A stretch of DNA of 64,000 bases, taken from assembly GCF_002211445.1 (NCBI RefSeq), contig NZ_LSTO01000001.1, forward strand, positions 563,626 to 627,625, in the 5' to 3' direction. Shown here one piece after another: positions 9,095 through 19,651 of the stretch. The notes beneath the pieces were generated by a model that searched no databases, was not told the DNA's origin, and was given only the letters and a program-made list of their open reading frames with translations. The position numbers and the translations under genes were made by a program. This DNA comes from Noviherbaspirillum denitrificans. Its GTDB lineage: Bacteria; Pseudomonadota; Gammaproteobacteria; Burkholderiales; Burkholderiaceae_D. The stretch's first letter is position 1. Every line of letters starts with the position of its first letter.

Positions 9095-9189
9095 AAAACG
9101 ATTATACAGCGGATTTTTCCGATATGTGTCGAATTAAAAATAGCGGAAAATCAAGCGTGGACAACTTGTCAACGCGGAGTGGCGAGAAC

Positions 9190-9609
9190 CTACTGGAGAG
9201 GCTGCTTCAGGGCGTCGGAAATGGGAAGCGGAAGAACGTCGATGCCTTCCTCGGAAAGCGCAGCAAATTCCTGAGCCGACGCGACACCGCGAATGGCGCG
9301 GTCCGGTGCTTCGTTGTAATGAATGCGGCGGGCTTCTTCCGCAAAGCGCTCGCCGACGTCTTCAGTGTTGGCAACGATCTTGCGAACCATTTGCAGGAAT
9401 TGCTTCTGCACCTGCTCCACCTCGGACTTGGCCGCCTGCATACCTGACAGGCTCAGGTGCGGTGCCGACGGCAGCTTCTTTATGGCATGGCTTTCACACA
9501 CGGGGCATCCGATCTGGTGTGCTTCATTCTGGGACTTGAAATCTTCTTCCGAAGAAAACCAGCCTTCGAAGCGGTGATCGTGCTCGCAGATGAGGTTATA
9601 GACTTTCAT
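9190..9609 (-). CDS. DUF1178 family protein
   Basis: This 139-residue protein is of the widespread DUF1178 family. Its N-terminus MKVYNLICEHDHRFEGWFSS with Cys8, followed by CPVC near residues 35-38, looks like a small zinc-ribbon. A coiled, charged middle and the LPLPISDALKQ tail are typical of the family. Function is unknown. It stands alone between the acyl-CoA module and a small hypothetical gene. Confidence 0.85.
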   Translation of the reverse strand: MKVYNLICEHDHRFEGWFSSEEDFKSQNEAHQIGCPVCESHAIKKLPSAPHLSLSGMQAAKSEVEQVQKQFLQMVRKIVANTEDVGERFAEEARRIHYNEAPDRAIRGVASAQEFAALSEEGIDVLPLPISDALKQPLQ

Positions 9610-9726
9610 GCCGTGGTGCGGATGGAGGGGAAGCGCGTGTTACATGGCAAACCATGCTTGCATTCTACTTCCTTCCTGCTCTATCCGCTCGGCACAACTC
9701 CATGACGCGCCGCGGCAAGGGAGGGA

Positions 9727-10011
9727 TTATTGCTTGAATTCGAATTGCTGCTGGCCGTGGTCCAGCAGGCCTGGAAGGCGCTGCGCCAACAGCACGGCCT
9801 TGGCACGCCGGCGTGCGGAATGCGCCTCCAGCACTCCAGTGAGGCGCCGGACGTTTTCCTTTATTTCAACAACCTGCTCCGCCTTGGCAAGCCGCACGAG
9901 ATTGCGCAGGTTTTCACGAAAAAGGTGTCGTTGCCGCGCAGGCGCATCTAGGCCAAGCGTGGCTGCGATCAGGTTGTCGATGACATCGTCGGTATCAAGC
10001 TTTCTTTTCAT
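9727..10011 (-). CDS. Small hypothetical protein
   Basis: This 94-residue protein is rich in Leu, Arg and Ala (MKRKLDTDDVIDNLIAATLG...), predicted mostly helical, with no recognisable domain. The start is plausible and the sequence is not opposite another supported gene, so I keep it as a hypothetical gene. Codon use resembles its neighbours. Confidence 0.5.
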   Translation of the reverse strand: MKRKLDTDDVIDNLIAATLGLDAPARQRHLFRENLRNLVRLAKAEQVVEIKENVRRLTGVLEAHSARRRAKAVLLAQRLPGLLDHGQQQFEFKQ

Positions 10012-10405
10012 GGCCTGGCGCTAACTCGTGGTGGGGAGAAAAGGTAATTTTCTGAGCTGCAAGTATGCGGAATTTGCGGTGGGGAATGATTGAGAAATCT
10101 CAACGCACATGTAAGAAGGTGTAACGAGAAAGCATCATGTAAGAAACACCAAAAAAAATGCCCGCACGCTGGCGGGCAAGTACTTCCTGGGAGGCTTAAG
10201 GGGCCGAGTTCATCCTACATTTCCCGGTTCCCGCCACATTTGCGATTACGCAATGATCTTTGCAGGCAAAACCTCGGTGTTGATCCTTGTCATAAGTTAT
10301 CCACGGCAACTGTGAAGAACCTTGTTGATAACACTGTTGATAGTGCTCCATCCTCCTGATTTAAAAGGAGAAACTTCGGGGGCGATTCCAATAGGCAACG
10401 AAGCG
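10012..10405. other. Intergenic region with terminator and DnaA-box-like repeats
   Basis: No gene is supported. The region carries the terminator at 10152-10179. It also carries three DnaA-box-like nonamers: TTATCCACG (10297-10305), and on the other strand TTATCAACA (10323-10331) and CTATCAACA (10335-10343). Confidence 0.5.
10152..10179 (-). terminator. Rho-independent terminator of the gcv-lipA operon
   Basis: On the minus strand a 7-bp stem (TGCCCGC/GCGGGCA) is followed by a run of T residues. It is about 230 bases downstream of lipA on the same strand. Confidence 0.75.
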
Positions 10406-11410
10406 TTACTCTTTCGGAATCGCCTTGAATTCGCCCTTCGCCTGCAAGTCCGCGTGATAGGAGGAGCGCACCATCGGACCGGACGCGACATGCGTGAACC
10501 CCATCTTCTCGCCGGTCACGCGCAATTGCTCGAATTCTTCCGGCGTGACATAGCGCGCCACCGGCAAGTGGTGCGCGCTGGGCTGCAGGTATTGCCCAAG
10601 GGTCAACATGTTGATGCCATGTGCCCGCATATCGCGCATGACCGCTTCCACCTCTTCCAACGTCTCGCCCAGCCCAAGCATCAAACCCGACTTGGTCGGC
10701 ACCGACGGGTGCTGTTGCTTGACCTGCTCGAGTAAGTCGAGTGACGTGTCGTAGTCAGCCCCAGGACGCGCCTGCTTGTAGAGGCGCGGCACCGTTTCCA
10801 GGTTGTGGTTGAAGACGTCAGGCGGCGTCTGACCCAGGATCTCGAGCGCCTTGTCCACCCTGCCGCGGAAATCCGGCGTCAGGATTTCGATGACGATGCC
10901 CGGATTGATGCGGCGGGCCTCGGTAATGCAGGCGGCGAAGTGTGCGGCGCCGCCATCGCGCAGGTCGTCGCGGTCCACCGATGTGATCACCACGTATTTG
11001 AGCCCCATGGCACGGATAGTCTCCGCCATGTTCTTCGGCTCGTCGGGATCGAGGGGATTCGGGCGTCCGTGGCCGACGTCGCAGAACGGGCAGCGGCGGG
11101 TGCAGATGTCGCCCATGATCATGAACGTCGCCGTGCCGCTCTTGAAGCATTCGCCAAGGTTCGGGCAGTTCGCTTCCTCGCACACGGTATGCAGCTTGTT
11201 CTCGCGCAGGACCGCCTTCAGCCGCTGCACTTCGCGCGATCCGGTGAATTCCGAGCGAATCCATTTCGGCTTGCGCAGGTACTGAGAGGGCTCGGTCGGA
11301 ACGACCTTGATCGGAATGCGCGCCATCTTCTCCGCGCCGCGCAGTTTCTCGCCAGCCTTCACGCTTCGCTGCTCAGGCTGGTCACCCGTCGTGGCCTTCG
11401 TGTCGCTCAT
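10406..11410 (-). CDS. lipA: Lipoyl synthase
   Basis: This 334-residue radical-SAM enzyme inserts two sulfurs into the octanoyl chain on lipoyl domains. It has the auxiliary cluster cysteines in [12 protein letters not shown] and the radical-SAM CTRRCPFC (CxxxCxxC) motif, followed by [13 protein letters not shown]. The C-terminal [10 protein letters not shown] supplies the Ser ligand of the auxiliary cluster. It lies 3 bases after gcvT at the end of the glycine-cleavage operon, where its product would lipoylate GcvH. A roughly 50-residue N-terminal extension precedes the core. Confidence 0.96.
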   Translation of the reverse strand: MSDTKATTGDQPEQRSVKAGEKLRGAEKMARIPIKVVPTEPSQYLRKPKWIRSEFTGSREVQRLKAVLRENKLHTVCEEANCPNLGECFKSGTATFMIMGDICTRRCPFCDVGHGRPNPLDPDEPKNMAETIRAMGLKYVVITSVDRDDLRDGGAAHFAACITEARRINPGIVIEILTPDFRGRVDKALEILGQTPPDVFNHNLETVPRLYKQARPGADYDTSLDLLEQVKQQHPSVPTKSGLMLGLGETLEEVEAVMRDMRAHGINMLTLGQYLQPSAHHLPVARYVTPEEFEQLRVTGEKMGFTHVASGPMVRSSYHADLQAKGEFKAIPKE

Positions 11411-11413
11411 GGC

Positions 11414-12538
11414 TCAGCCGCGGTAGTAGCGTTGCGGTGTGAACGGCGTCTTTGCCACTTCCACCGGAACAGGCTTGCCGCGCACGATCGCCTGCAGCGC
11501 GGTGCCGAGCTTCGCATGTGCGGTTTCCACATAGCCCATCGCAATCGGGCCGCCCACGGTCGGCCCGAAGCCGCCGCTGGTCACCTTGCCAATGACTCTG
11601 CCCTCGGCATCCACAAGGTCCGCGCCTTCACGCACCGGCATCCGGTCCTTGACCAGCAAGCCGACGCGCTTGCGTGCAACACCCTCAGCCAGGTTGCGCA
11701 GGATGACGTCCGCGCCGGGATAGCCACCGGGACGCGCGCCATCCGCACGACGCGCCTTGGACAGCGCCCACCCGAGGCTGGCCTCGACCGGCGTCGTGCC
11801 GGTGTCCATGTCGTGGCCGTACAGGCACAGTCCCGCTTCGAGGCGCAGCGAATCACGCGCACCGAGGCCGATCGGCGCCACTTCTGGCTGCGCGAGCAGC
11901 AGGCGCGCCAGCTCCTCTGCCTTGTCATTCGGCACGGAAATTTCGAAACCATCCTCGCCCGTGTAACCGGAGCGGCTGATGAAGCACTCGGCACCAACGA
12001 GGGTCACCTTCCCCGTATTCATGAAAACCATCCGCGCGGTCTCGGGAGCCAGGCGCGCCATCACGGCGCCGGCTGCCGGGCCTTGCAGTGCCAGCAATGC
12101 GCGGTCGGAAAGTTCCTCCACCTTGCAGCGGCTTCCTATTTGCTTCTTGAGATGTTCCACGTCCTGCTGCTTGCAAGCGGCGTTGACAACGACGAACAGA
12201 TGGTCGCCGCCATTGGACACCATCAGGTCGTCCATAATGCCGCCCTGCTCGTTCGTGAACATTGCATAGCGCTGCATGTTGACCGGCAGGTCGACGATAT
12301 CGACCGGCATCAGCGATTCAAGTGCAGCCGCTGCATCGGGGCCGGACAAGCGGACCTGGCCCATGTGCGAGACGTCGAACAGGCCAGCCTGGGTACGGGT
12401 ATGCGCATGCTCCTTCAGCACGCCGGTCGGGTACTGCACCGGCATTTCGTAACCGGCAAACGGAACCATGCGCGCGCCGAGTTCGACATGCAGGTTGTAC
12501 AGCGGCGTACGGGAAAGTGCTTGCGTGGCTTCCATCAT
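11414..12538 (-). CDS. gcvT: Aminomethyltransferase (glycine cleavage T protein)
   Basis: This 374-residue T protein transfers the aminomethyl carbon from GcvH to tetrahydrofolate. It starts [25 protein letters not shown] and has the folate-binding core [12 protein letters not shown] and [18 protein letters not shown]. Length is typical. It is unusual in lying downstream of gcvP and sdaA rather than heading the operon. Confidence 0.95.
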   Translation of the reverse strand: MMEATQALSRTPLYNLHVELGARMVPFAGYEMPVQYPTGVLKEHAHTRTQAGLFDVSHMGQVRLSGPDAAAALESLMPVDIVDLPVNMQRYAMFTNEQGGIMDDLMVSNGGDHLFVVVNAACKQQDVEHLKKQIGSRCKVEELSDRALLALQGPAAGAVMARLAPETARMVFMNTGKVTLVGAECFISRSGYTGEDGFEISVPNDKAEELARLLLAQPEVAPIGLGARDSLRLEAGLCLYGHDMDTGTTPVEASLGWALSKARRADGARPGGYPGADVILRNLAEGVARKRVGLLVKDRMPVREGADLVDAEGRVIGKVTSGGFGPTVGGPIAMGYVETAHAKLGTALQAIVRGKPVPVEVAKTPFTPQRYYRG

Positions 12539-12573
12539 TCCATTCCTTTTTTATTGAATCGCTACAGATCGAA

Positions 12574-13953
12574 TCAGCACTCGATCACATTGACCGCGAG
12601 CCCTCCGCGCGCAGTCTCCTTGTACTTGATCTTCATGTCGGCACCGGTCTCGCGCATGGTCTTGATGACCTTGTCCAGCGAAACGAAATGGTGCCCGTCG
12701 CCGCGCAGCGCCATCCGTGCGGCATTGATTGCCTTGATCGAACCCATTGCATTGCGCTCGATGCAGGGTACCTGCACCAGTCCCCCAATCGGATCGCAGG
12801 TCAGGCCGAGGTTGTGTTCCATGCCGATTTCAGCGGCGTTTTCCACCTGCGCCGGCGTGCCGCCCATGACTTCCGCAAGCGCACCTGCGGCCATCGAACA
12901 CGCGACGCCGACCTCGCCCTGGCAGCCTACTTCCGCCCCCGAAATAGACGCATTTTCCTTGTACAGGATACCAATGGCCGCAGCGGTCAGCAGGAAGCGG
13001 ATAACCCCCTCCTCGCTCGCGCCCGGAACAAAGCGATGGTAGTAATGCAGCACCGCCGGAACGATGCCCGCAGCGCCGTTCGTCGGCGCGGTCACCACGC
13101 GCCCGCCCGCCGCATTCTCCTCATTGACGGCCAGCGCATACAGGTTCACCCAGTCCAGGGTCGTCAGCGGATCGCGCAAGTTGGCCTCCGGCTGGCTGGA
13201 CAGCTTGCGATAGAGTTCGGCCGCGCGGCGGTTCACCTTCAAACCGCCGGGCAAGGTGCCCTCCTTCTCGCATCCACGCTTGACGCACTCCTGCATCACC
13301 TGCCAGATCCTGAGCAAGCCGCGCCGGGTTTCTTCCTCGGGACGCCAGGCCTTTTCGTTCTCCAGCATCAGCTGGCTGATGCTCATGCCCTTGTCACGGC
13401 AAGCGGCAAGCAGCTGTTCCGCACTCTTGAACGGAAACTGAACCTGCGTGGTATCCGGCACGATACGATCCGCGCCGACAGCATCTTCATTCACCACGAA
13501 GCCGCCGCCAACGGAGTAATAGACCTTGTTCGCGATTTCGGCGCCGCTGCTATCGAACGCAGTGAAACGCATCCCGTTGGGATGGTGCGGCAGCGACTGC
13601 CGCTTGTAGAGCAGCAGGTGTTCGCTCTCGATGAACGGCACCGGGGCTTCGCCCAGCAGGGCGATGTGCTTCTCGCTCCTCACCTGCGCAAGCTTTGCAT
13701 CGATCGTTTCGGTATTGACCAGGTCGGGCGCCTCGCCCAGCAGGCCGAGAATGACCGCCTTGTCGCTGCCGTGCCCCTTGCCCGTCGCACCCAGCGAACC
13801 GTAGAGCTCCGCCTTGACCTGCGCAACCTCGTTGAGGCGACCAGCTTCCTTCAGGCCGCTGACGAACTGCAGCGCGGCACGCATCGGGCCCACGGTATGC
13901 GAACTCGACGGCCCGATGCCAATCTTGAACAACTCGAAAACACTGATGGCCAT
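12574..13953 (-). CDS. sdaA: L-serine ammonia-lyase (4Fe-4S)
   Basis: This 459-residue single-chain L-serine dehydratase makes pyruvate and ammonia. [18 protein letters not shown] is at the N-terminus and the cluster-binding cysteine segments include [20 protein letters not shown] choose ATG 13953 (MAISVFELF) because the family begins there; an open upstream stretch is mostly non-homologous. It sits between gcvP and gcvT, so glycine made into serine could be deaminated directly. Confidence 0.95.
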   Translation of the reverse strand: MAISVFELFKIGIGPSSSHTVGPMRAALQFVSGLKEAGRLNEVAQVKAELYGSLGATGKGHGSDKAVILGLLGEAPDLVNTETIDAKLAQVRSEKHIALLGEAPVPFIESEHLLLYKRQSLPHHPNGMRFTAFDSSGAEIANKVYYSVGGGFVVNEDAVGADRIVPDTTQVQFPFKSAEQLLAACRDKGMSISQLMLENEKAWRPEEETRRGLLRIWQVMQECVKRGCEKEGTLPGGLKVNRRAAELYRKLSSQPEANLRDPLTTLDWVNLYALAVNEENAAGGRVVTAPTNGAAGIVPAVLHYYHRFVPGASEEGVIRFLLTAAAIGILYKENASISGAEVGCQGEVGVACSMAAGALAEVMGGTPAQVENAAEIGMEHNLGLTCDPIGGLVQVPCIERNAMGSIKAINAARMALRGDGHHFVSLDKVIKTMRETGADMKIKYKETARGGLAVNVIEC

Positions 13954-14042
13954 GTCACCGCCTTTGCCACCGGCCGGAAAGCGCGGCGGCGTATACCGTT
14001 CAAAACCAGGCTGCCGCAACTCGCACGGCAGCCCATCCGGTT

Positions 14043-16910
14043 TTACTCGTAGTCCGACATCGGCGGGCAGGAGCAGACCAGGTTGCGGTCACCGTAGACG
14101 TTGTCGACGCGACCGACCGGCGGCCAGTACTTGTTACCGCGCAGCGAAGCAACCGGGAAGGCCGCCAGTTCGCGCGTGTACTTGCGGTTCCACTCGCCGG
14201 AAATGATGTCCGACGCAGTGTGCGGTGCATAACGCAGCACGCTCTCTTCCGCGGTCATCTCGCCATTTTCGACGGCGCGGATTTCCTTGCGGATCGCAAT
14301 CATCGCGTCGCAGAAGCGGTCAAGCTCGTCCTTGGCCTCGCTTTCCGTCGGCTCGATCATGAGCGTACCCGGAACCGGGAAGGACATGGTCGGCGCATGG
14401 AAACCGTAGTCCATCAAGCGCTTGGCCACATCATCCACGGTCACGCCGGTCGCATCCTTCAGCGGACGCAAGTCGACGATGCACTCGTGCGCGACGATGC
14501 CGTTCTCGCCCGCGTACAGGATCGGGTAATGCGGCGCCAGGCGCTTGGCGATGTAATTGGCGTTCAGGATTGCTACCTGGCTCGCTTCCTTCAATCCCTG
14601 GCGGCCCATCAGCTTGATGTAGGTCCAGCTGATCGGCAGGATGCTGGCGCTGCCCCAAGGCGCGGCCGAAACCGGTGCGACATGGTTTTCCATGGCGCGA
14701 TGGCCAGGCAGGAAAGGCGCGAGGTGCGACTTCACCGCAACCGGACCGACACCCGGTCCGCCACCGCCGTGCGGAATGCAGAAGGTCTTGTGCAGGTTCA
14801 GGTGCGATACGTCGCCGCCGAACTTGCCGGGTGAGCACAGGCCGACCATCGCATTCATGTTCGCGCCGTCGATATACACCTGGCCGCCGTGCGAATGCAC
14901 GATTTCGCAGATTTCACGCACCGCTTCCTCGAACACACCGTGTGTCGACGGATAGGTAATCATGATCGCTGCGAGGTCGTTCGCATGCTTCTCGGCCTTC
15001 GCCTTCAGGTCTGCAACGTCCACGTTGCCGCGCTCGTCGCAAGCGACGACCACGACCTGCATGCCGGCCATCTGCGCGGTAGCCGGATTGGTGCCATGCG
15101 CTGAACTGGGGATCAGGCAGACATTGCGGTGCGCTTCACCGCGGCTCTTGTGATAGGAGCGGATTGCCAGCAAGCCGGCATATTCGCCTTGCGAACCGGC
15201 GTTCGGCTGCAGCGAGACGGCGTCGTAGCCGGTGCAGGCAGCAAGCATCTGCTCGAGTTCGTTGATCAGCTGCTGGTAGCCCTGCGCCTGGTCGAGCGGT
15301 GCGAATGGATGAATGTTGCCGAATTCCTTCCAGGTGACCGGAATCATCTCGGTCGTCGCATTCAGCTTCATCGTGCACGAACCGAGCGGAATCATCGTGC
15401 GGTCGAGCGCCAGGTCCTTGTCGGCCAGCGCGCGCAGGTAGCGCAGCATCTGGGTCTCGGAATGGTGGCTGTTGTAGACCGGATGGGTCAGGTATGCGCT
15501 GGTACGCGCGAGCGCGGACGGAATGCGATCGATCGCATCCACTTCGCAGGTAGCGAAGGAAGGCGCCGGCTTCGCGCCGGCAAAGACTGTCCAGAGCGCT
15601 TCGACATCTTCACGCGTCGTCGTCTCGTCGACGGAAACGCCAATGGTAGTCGCATCAACTTCGCGCAGATTGATCGAGCGGCTGCGTGCAGCAGCGTGGA
15701 TTTCCTGGGTGCGCGCGCCAGTGCGGACGATAAACGTGTCAAAGAAAGACACCGTAGGCACGTCAAAGTCCAGCTTGCGCAAGCCTTCGACCAGGGTCGT
15801 GGCGACGCGATGCACGCGCTGCGCGATCGTCTTCAGCCCTTGCGGACCGTGGTACACGGCATACATGCTCGCGATGTTGGCCAGCAGGACCTGCGCTGTG
15901 CAGATGTTGCTGGTTGCCTTCTCGCGGCGGATATGCTGCTCGCGCGTCTGCATCGCGAGGCGGTACGCCTTGTCGCCGTGGCTGTCAATAGACACGCCCA
16001 CGACGCGGCCAGGCATCACGCGCTTGTTTTCATCCTTGGTCGCAAAGTAGGCAGCGTGCGGGCCGCCGTATCCGAGCGGCACGCCGAAACGCTGCGCCGA
16101 ACCGATGGCCACATCCGCGCCGAATTCGCCGGGCGGCGTGAGGACGGTCAGGGCCAGCAGGTCCGCTGCAACGACCACCAGCGCATTCTTGGCATGCGCC
16201 TTCGCCACGGTATCGGCGTAGTCGTTGATCTCGCCGTTCAGTGCCGGGTACTGCAGCAGGACGCCGAAGCATTCGGCATTGTCGAGGTCCTTGCGATGAT
16301 CGCCGACGACAACTTCCACGCCGATCGGCTCGGCGCGCGTGCGCACCACATCGATGGTCTGCGGGAAGCAATCCTGCGACACGAAGAATACCTTGCTCTT
16401 GCTCTTCGACAGACGCTGGCAGAAGGTCATGGCTTCGGCCGCCGCCGTCGCTTCATCGAGCAGCGACGCATTGGCGATCGACAGGCCGGTCAGGTCGGAA
16501 ATCATGGTCTGGAAGTTCAGCAGTGCTTCCAGGCGGCCCTGCGAAATTTCGGGCTGGTAAGGCGTGTACGCGGTGTACCAGGCCGGGTTTTCGAGCAGGT
16601 TGCGCAGGATGACGGTCGGCGTGTAGGTGTTGTAGTACCCCATGCCGATGTACGACTTGAACACCTTGTTCTTCGATGCGATCTTCTGCAGCTCGTCGAG
16701 CACTTCCGGCTCGCTGCGCGCGCCGTCCAGGTTCAGCGGGGTTTCGGAGTGAATCGCGTCGGGAATCACTTTCCGGATGAAGGCATCCATCGACTCGAAG
16801 CCCAGCGTTTCCAGCATGGCCTTCCTATCGCCCTCGCCGGGACCGATATGCCTGTCGATGAAATCCGTGTGCTGCTGCAAATCCTCGAAGGCAGCCCGTT
16901 TCTGAACCAT
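14043..16910 (-). CDS. gcvP: Glycine dehydrogenase (decarboxylating), P protein
   Basis: This 955-residue homodimeric-type P protein spans both halves of the alpha-beta form. The PLP-binding Lys lies in [16 protein letters not shown] in the C-terminal half, with [15 protein letters not shown] before it. It decarboxylates glycine and loads the aminomethyl group on the lipoyl arm of GcvH, which is encoded directly upstream. Length is the family norm. Confidence 0.97.
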   Translation of the reverse strand: MVQKRAAFEDLQQHTDFIDRHIGPGEGDRKAMLETLGFESMDAFIRKVIPDAIHSETPLNLDGARSEPEVLDELQKIASKNKVFKSYIGMGYYNTYTPTVILRNLLENPAWYTAYTPYQPEISQGRLEALLNFQTMISDLTGLSIANASLLDEATAAAEAMTFCQRLSKSKSKVFFVSQDCFPQTIDVVRTRAEPIGVEVVVGDHRKDLDNAECFGVLLQYPALNGEINDYADTVAKAHAKNALVVVAADLLALTVLTPPGEFGADVAIGSAQRFGVPLGYGGPHAAYFATKDENKRVMPGRVVGVSIDSHGDKAYRLAMQTREQHIRREKATSNICTAQVLLANIASMYAVYHGPQGLKTIAQRVHRVATTLVEGLRKLDFDVPTVSFFDTFIVRTGARTQEIHAAARSRSINLREVDATTIGVSVDETTTREDVEALWTVFAGAKPAPSFATCEVDAIDRIPSALARTSAYLTHPVYNSHHSETQMLRYLRALADKDLALDRTMIPLGSCTMKLNATTEMIPVTWKEFGNIHPFAPLDQAQGYQQLINELEQMLAACTGYDAVSLQPNAGSQGEYAGLLAIRSYHKSRGEAHRNVCLIPSSAHGTNPATAQMAGMQVVVVACDERGNVDVADLKAKAEKHANDLAAIMITYPSTHGVFEEAVREICEIVHSHGGQVYIDGANMNAMVGLCSPGKFGGDVSHLNLHKTFCIPHGGGGPGVGPVAVKSHLAPFLPGHRAMENHVAPVSAAPWGSASILPISWTYIKLMGRQGLKEASQVAILNANYIAKRLAPHYPILYAGENGIVAHECIVDLRPLKDATGVTVDDVAKRLMDYGFHAPTMSFPVPGTLMIEPTESEAKDELDRFCDAMIAIRKEIRAVENGEMTAEESVLRYAPHTASDIISGEWNRKYTRELAAFPVASLRGNKYWPPVGRVDNVYGDRNLVCSCPPMSDYE

Positions 16911-16974
16911 GGTTTCCTCTCAATACTTGAAAAATCGGTGTGCCGCGCGGGGGCGCGGCGCGGTCGCGGACAGA

Positions 16975-17355
16975 TCAGCCCTGCGACTCGACGAAAGCCT
17001 TGTAGCCTGCCTCGTCCATGAGACCGTCCAGGTCGCTCGCCTGGCTGACCTTGAATTTGAAGAACCAGCCTGCGCCCATCGGGTCTTCATTGACCTTGCC
17101 CGGCTCGTCGGCCAGCGTACCGTTCACTTCGGTGACGACGCCTGCTACCGGCATGTTGATCTCACCCGCAGCCTTCACGGATTCGATGACCGCAGCCTCG
17201 TCACCCTTGGCGAGTTCCTTGCCGGCTTCCGGAAGCTGAACGAATACGAGGTCGCCGAGATGATCCTGGGCGTAATCGGTGATGCCAACCGTAACCAGAC
17301 CATCCTCCTCAATGCGCAGCCATTCATGTTCCTGCGTGTACTTGGTCTTGCTCAT
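16975..17355 (-). CDS. gcvH: Glycine cleavage system H protein
   Basis: This 126-residue lipoyl-carrier protein has the lipoylated Lys61 in IESVKAAGEINMPVAG and the start KYTQEHEWLR. It is the first gene of gcvH-gcvP-sdaA-gcvT-lipA. The ribosome-binding site is GGAGATAAG. A structured leader lies upstream (17417-17467). Confidence 0.97.
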   Translation of the reverse strand: MSKTKYTQEHEWLRIEEDGLVTVGITDYAQDHLGDLVFVQLPEAGKELAKGDEAAVIESVKAAGEINMPVAGVVTEVNGTLADEPGKVNEDPMGAGWFFKFKVSQASDLDGLMDEAGYKAFVESQG

Positions 17356-17734
17356 CTTCTTATCTCCAAAAAATTGATTGAACAGAATGCCGTCGGCAAT
17401 AGGGAAAAACGATGGGCTGCTACGGAAATGCGCGGTTTAGCCAATGGCGCAACCTCAGCCGTAGCAGTTTATTCATGCGGCAAAATTTTAGAGGGTTCCA
17501 TGTCTTTATTGTGCTCAATACACCCGCCAAAACATTTAACTTTTTAAATTTTTGCAGATGCTTTGATTATTTATGAAAATTCGACCGCGGAATTTTTCAT
17601 TGCCGAAAGCGCAAAATGCATCCGCATTTTGGGATCGAAAAGACAAGGAAAAGCCAGCCAAGGACAAGTGTGCCCATGTATGACACATGGACAGGAATGG
17701 ATGTTCCAGAGGGAAGTAAGGATGTGTGGTGACT
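17356..17734. other. gcvH upstream region, no gene
   Basis: This holds the gcvH leader hairpin and AT-rich sequence before the prophage boundary. I saw no coding region and no glycine-riboswitch signature. Confidence 0.5.
17417..17467 (-). promoter_or_regulatory. Structured 5' leader of gcvH (candidate attenuator)
   Basis: CTGCTACGG and CCGTAGCAG form a perfect 9-bp outer stem around 33 bases. Within it, on the transcribed strand, GGTT/AACC and GCC-ATT-GGC could form nested inner stems. A T-run begins about seven bases after the 3' arm. This could be an attenuator or a ligand-sensing leader. I could not match it to a known glycine riboswitch. Confidence 0.4.
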
Positions 17735-17750
17735 TGGTGCCCGAGACCGG
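17735..17750. repeat. attL core (displaced tRNA-Leu 3' end)
   Basis: TGGTGCCCGAGACCGG is identical to the end of tRNA-Leu at 53886-53901. Flanking bases differ on both sides. It marks the left prophage junction, where the original tRNA tail was displaced. Confidence 0.8.
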
Positions 17751-17900
17751 AAACCGAATTCCTTAATAATCAATGACCTTGCATGAAGATTCGTAGATCT
17801 TTCGTAGGCGCATGGAAACTTCCAAATGTGAAATGCGTCGAAATGCGAGAGGTTTCGGGATTCGGTGCGGTTCCCATATAAACAGGTACTAGGTATACCT

Positions 17901-18623
17901 CTAAGGCGCGCTCTTCAATGGAGGCGGGGCAGAAATCGCTCCAGCCGCTTTTACACCCGCCTTTGCTTGAGCTGCTGCAATTACTTTTTGCATGTGTTGT
18001 TCACGCTCGTAGCGATGGACATACCACTCCTCCAAAAGGACCTCGATCAGGCCGATCAGCAATTCGGCTTCATCCGGGTCGACATCTACAACAATGTTGA
18101 TGTCCTTTTCCATATGCGCGCCGATATTCCCAATCTTTCTCACTGCATCGATTGCATCCCATGTAACGGAATCAATTTTTCCCGATAGTGCATCAATTTC
18201 GTCAACTAGGCGGGCCTTCTTGATATTCCAAAAATCACGGATGATGCCTTGCAGGCAACGCCGGGATAACGTAGCGGACGCTTTAGGACTAAGCGATGCA
18301 ATCTTGCACGCTTCTTCATAGTCTTGACGAATTGCCTCCGGAATATAAGCGGGGAAAGATTTCGCTTTTGAGTCCGGCTTCAGACTCCATGTGAGCAACG
18401 GGGAGCCGACGACTGATCTGTTGGGGGCGTACTTTATTCGGTATAGCGCAGCTTCAATTGTATATTCCTTGCAATCTCCATTCGGGCAGACAATTACGCT
18501 CGTATGAATGCCCAGATCCCCTTCTTTGTTGTCGCAATTAAAATAATGAATGTTGCCACTGCGATTGGCGTCGATAATCGTTGCGTTTTGTTTGCAATAA
18601 GGACACGTCCACACATTTGCCAT
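17901..18623 (-). CDS. DUF4145 protein, prophage left-end cargo
   Basis: This 240-residue protein begins with a zinc-ribbon-like segment (CPYC near residues 8-11, later FNCDN and VCPNGDC), followed by a helical DUF4145 domain (RRCLQGIIRDFW...IGNIGAHMEKD). DUF4145 domains occur alone or attached to restriction-type proteins, and no molecular function is established here. It lies between attL and the lysis genes, the classic place for lysogenic-conversion genes. Codon use looks less GC-rich than neighbouring host genes. A defence or superinfection-exclusion role is only a guess. Confidence 0.8.
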   Translation of the reverse strand: MANVWTCPYCKQNATIIDANRSGNIHYFNCDNKEGDLGIHTSVIVCPNGDCKEYTIEAALYRIKYAPNRSVVGSPLLTWSLKPDSKAKSFPAYIPEAIRQDYEEACKIASLSPKASATLSRRCLQGIIRDFWNIKKARLVDEIDALSGKIDSVTWDAIDAVRKIGNIGAHMEKDINIVVDVDPDEAELLIGLIEVLLEEWYVHRYEREQHMQKVIAAAQAKAGVKAAGAISAPPPLKSAP

Positions 18624-18828
18624 GGCTCACTCTTTCTAGATAGCCCAAAAGGCAGACTGTACTATACTTTCTCTCGATCCCCCCTTAGTTCAAGGGATAG
18701 AATCCCGCACCAGCACTGGCTTAGCGCCGACCCCGTATCACTCCCGTATCACTCGAATTTCTCAGCAACAAAATGAGTTGCTTCGCTTTTCCCTACGAGT
18801 AACCACCAGGCGCGACAATGGATTGCCG
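18624..18828. other. Prophage left-end spacer
   Basis: There is no supported gene. It holds a short tandem repeat CCCGTATCACT-CCCGTATCACTC and a degenerate tRNA-5'-half-like stretch. Promoters for the DUF4145 gene probably lie here. Confidence 0.4.
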
Positions 18829-19050
18829 TCAGCGCTTGTCGGGAGAGCCCGTATGCAAGTGCGCGGCCGAGTTCCGGCGAGGATCTCCGCCAACCCGGCG
18901 CTCCTCGCGTGATGCCTCGACCAGCTCGATCTCGCCATAACGCGCCCTGGCATCGGCTTCGGTGAGCTTGTACCGCGTCACCGCTTTCCGCTTGCGGACT
19001 GGATCGAAGTAGCGGACGAAGTAGACGATTTCAATGCGCTCGGGATCCAT
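18829..19050 (-). CDS. Small prophage protein of unknown function
   Basis: This 73-residue protein starts MDPERIEIVYFVRYFDPVRKRK and is rich in charged residues. No domain is recognised. It is last in the late operon after the holin. The compact sequence and position on the late strand make it a likely real gene. Confidence 0.55.
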   Translation of the reverse strand: MDPERIEIVYFVRYFDPVRKRKAVTRYKLTEADARARYGEIELVEASREERRVGGDPRRNSAAHLHTGSPDKR

Positions 19051-19126
19051 GGCGAAATACTGTATAAAAGATCAGTATAGTAGCGCCACGAAACCCCGCA
19101 GGCAATCAGGAAGATCGTGCCGGCGC

Positions 19127-19651
19127 TCACCTTGCGCCGCTCCCTTGCGCCAGCATTCGCGTCTTGTTCTGCGAGTCCGAGCTGGACCCGTAGTAGAAAT
19201 TGACCACCGCGCCCCAAGCTGCGCCGAGCGCACCGAGCATGATGAGCAGCGCCTGGTTCTCGGACGTCTTGAGCATGCCGCTCATCATGCCGAGCAGAAT
19301 GCCGAAAAACCCGACCGTGATCAGGATTGCCAGCGCGCCAGGGATTCGGCTGCTGGTCGTCATTTGCATGGTCCGAGCACTGGCGCGATCGTCGGCCGCA
19401 ATCTTCTCCAGGGCCTGCACGTTCTGGAAGCCCAGCTCCTGCATGCGGACCGCGAACTCGGAATCCGCCTTTTTAAGTGCGAGCATCTGCTCCGGCGTCG
19501 CGCCCGACAGCGCCTGCTTTAAGGCGGCCTCCGTCTTGTCAGGCAGGCCGAACGCGTCCGCGATTGCGGAGACGGCCATCCCTCCCAGCGGCCCGCCGAG
19601 AGCGGTGCCGATCCATGGCGCAACGGCCGAGACAATGCTTTTCCATTCCAT
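19127..19651 (-). CDS. Phage holin, 3TM (GTA-holin-like)
   Basis: This 174-residue protein has a hydrophobic N-terminal stretch (WIGTALGGPLGGMAVSAIA), a charged amphipathic middle, and two further membrane segments (IPGALAILITVGFFGILLG and LLIMLGALGAAWGAVVNFYYG). This pattern fits the 3TM holin family that makes membrane holes at lysis. It follows the endolysin gene directly. Confidence 0.8.
   Translation of the reverse strand: MEWKSIVSAVAPWIGTALGGPLGGMAVSAIADAFGLPDKTEAALKQALSGATPEQMLALKKADSEFAVRMQELGFQNVQALEKIAADDRASARTMQMTTSSRIPGALAILITVGFFGILLGMMSGMLKTSENQALLIMLGALGAAWGAVVNFYYGSSSDSQNKTRMLAQGSGAR

Noticed and set aside
10805-13042. Very long plus-strand open frame opposite lipA and gcvT
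   Set aside because: It is an antisense frame kept open by GC-rich codon bias; the minus-strand genes have clear motifs.
15129-17021. Long plus-strand open frame opposite gcvP
   Set aside because: Same reason; no domain and the composition is that of a shadow frame.
17356-17734. Glycine riboswitch before gcvH
   Set aside because: I looked for the GCCGAAGG/CTCTCC-type conserved segments on the coding strand and found none.
18681-18722. tRNA-like stretch CTTAGTTCAAGGGATAG in the prophage left-end spacer
   Set aside because: It resembles a D-arm and box A, but no acceptor pairing, anticodon stem or T-arm could be formed.
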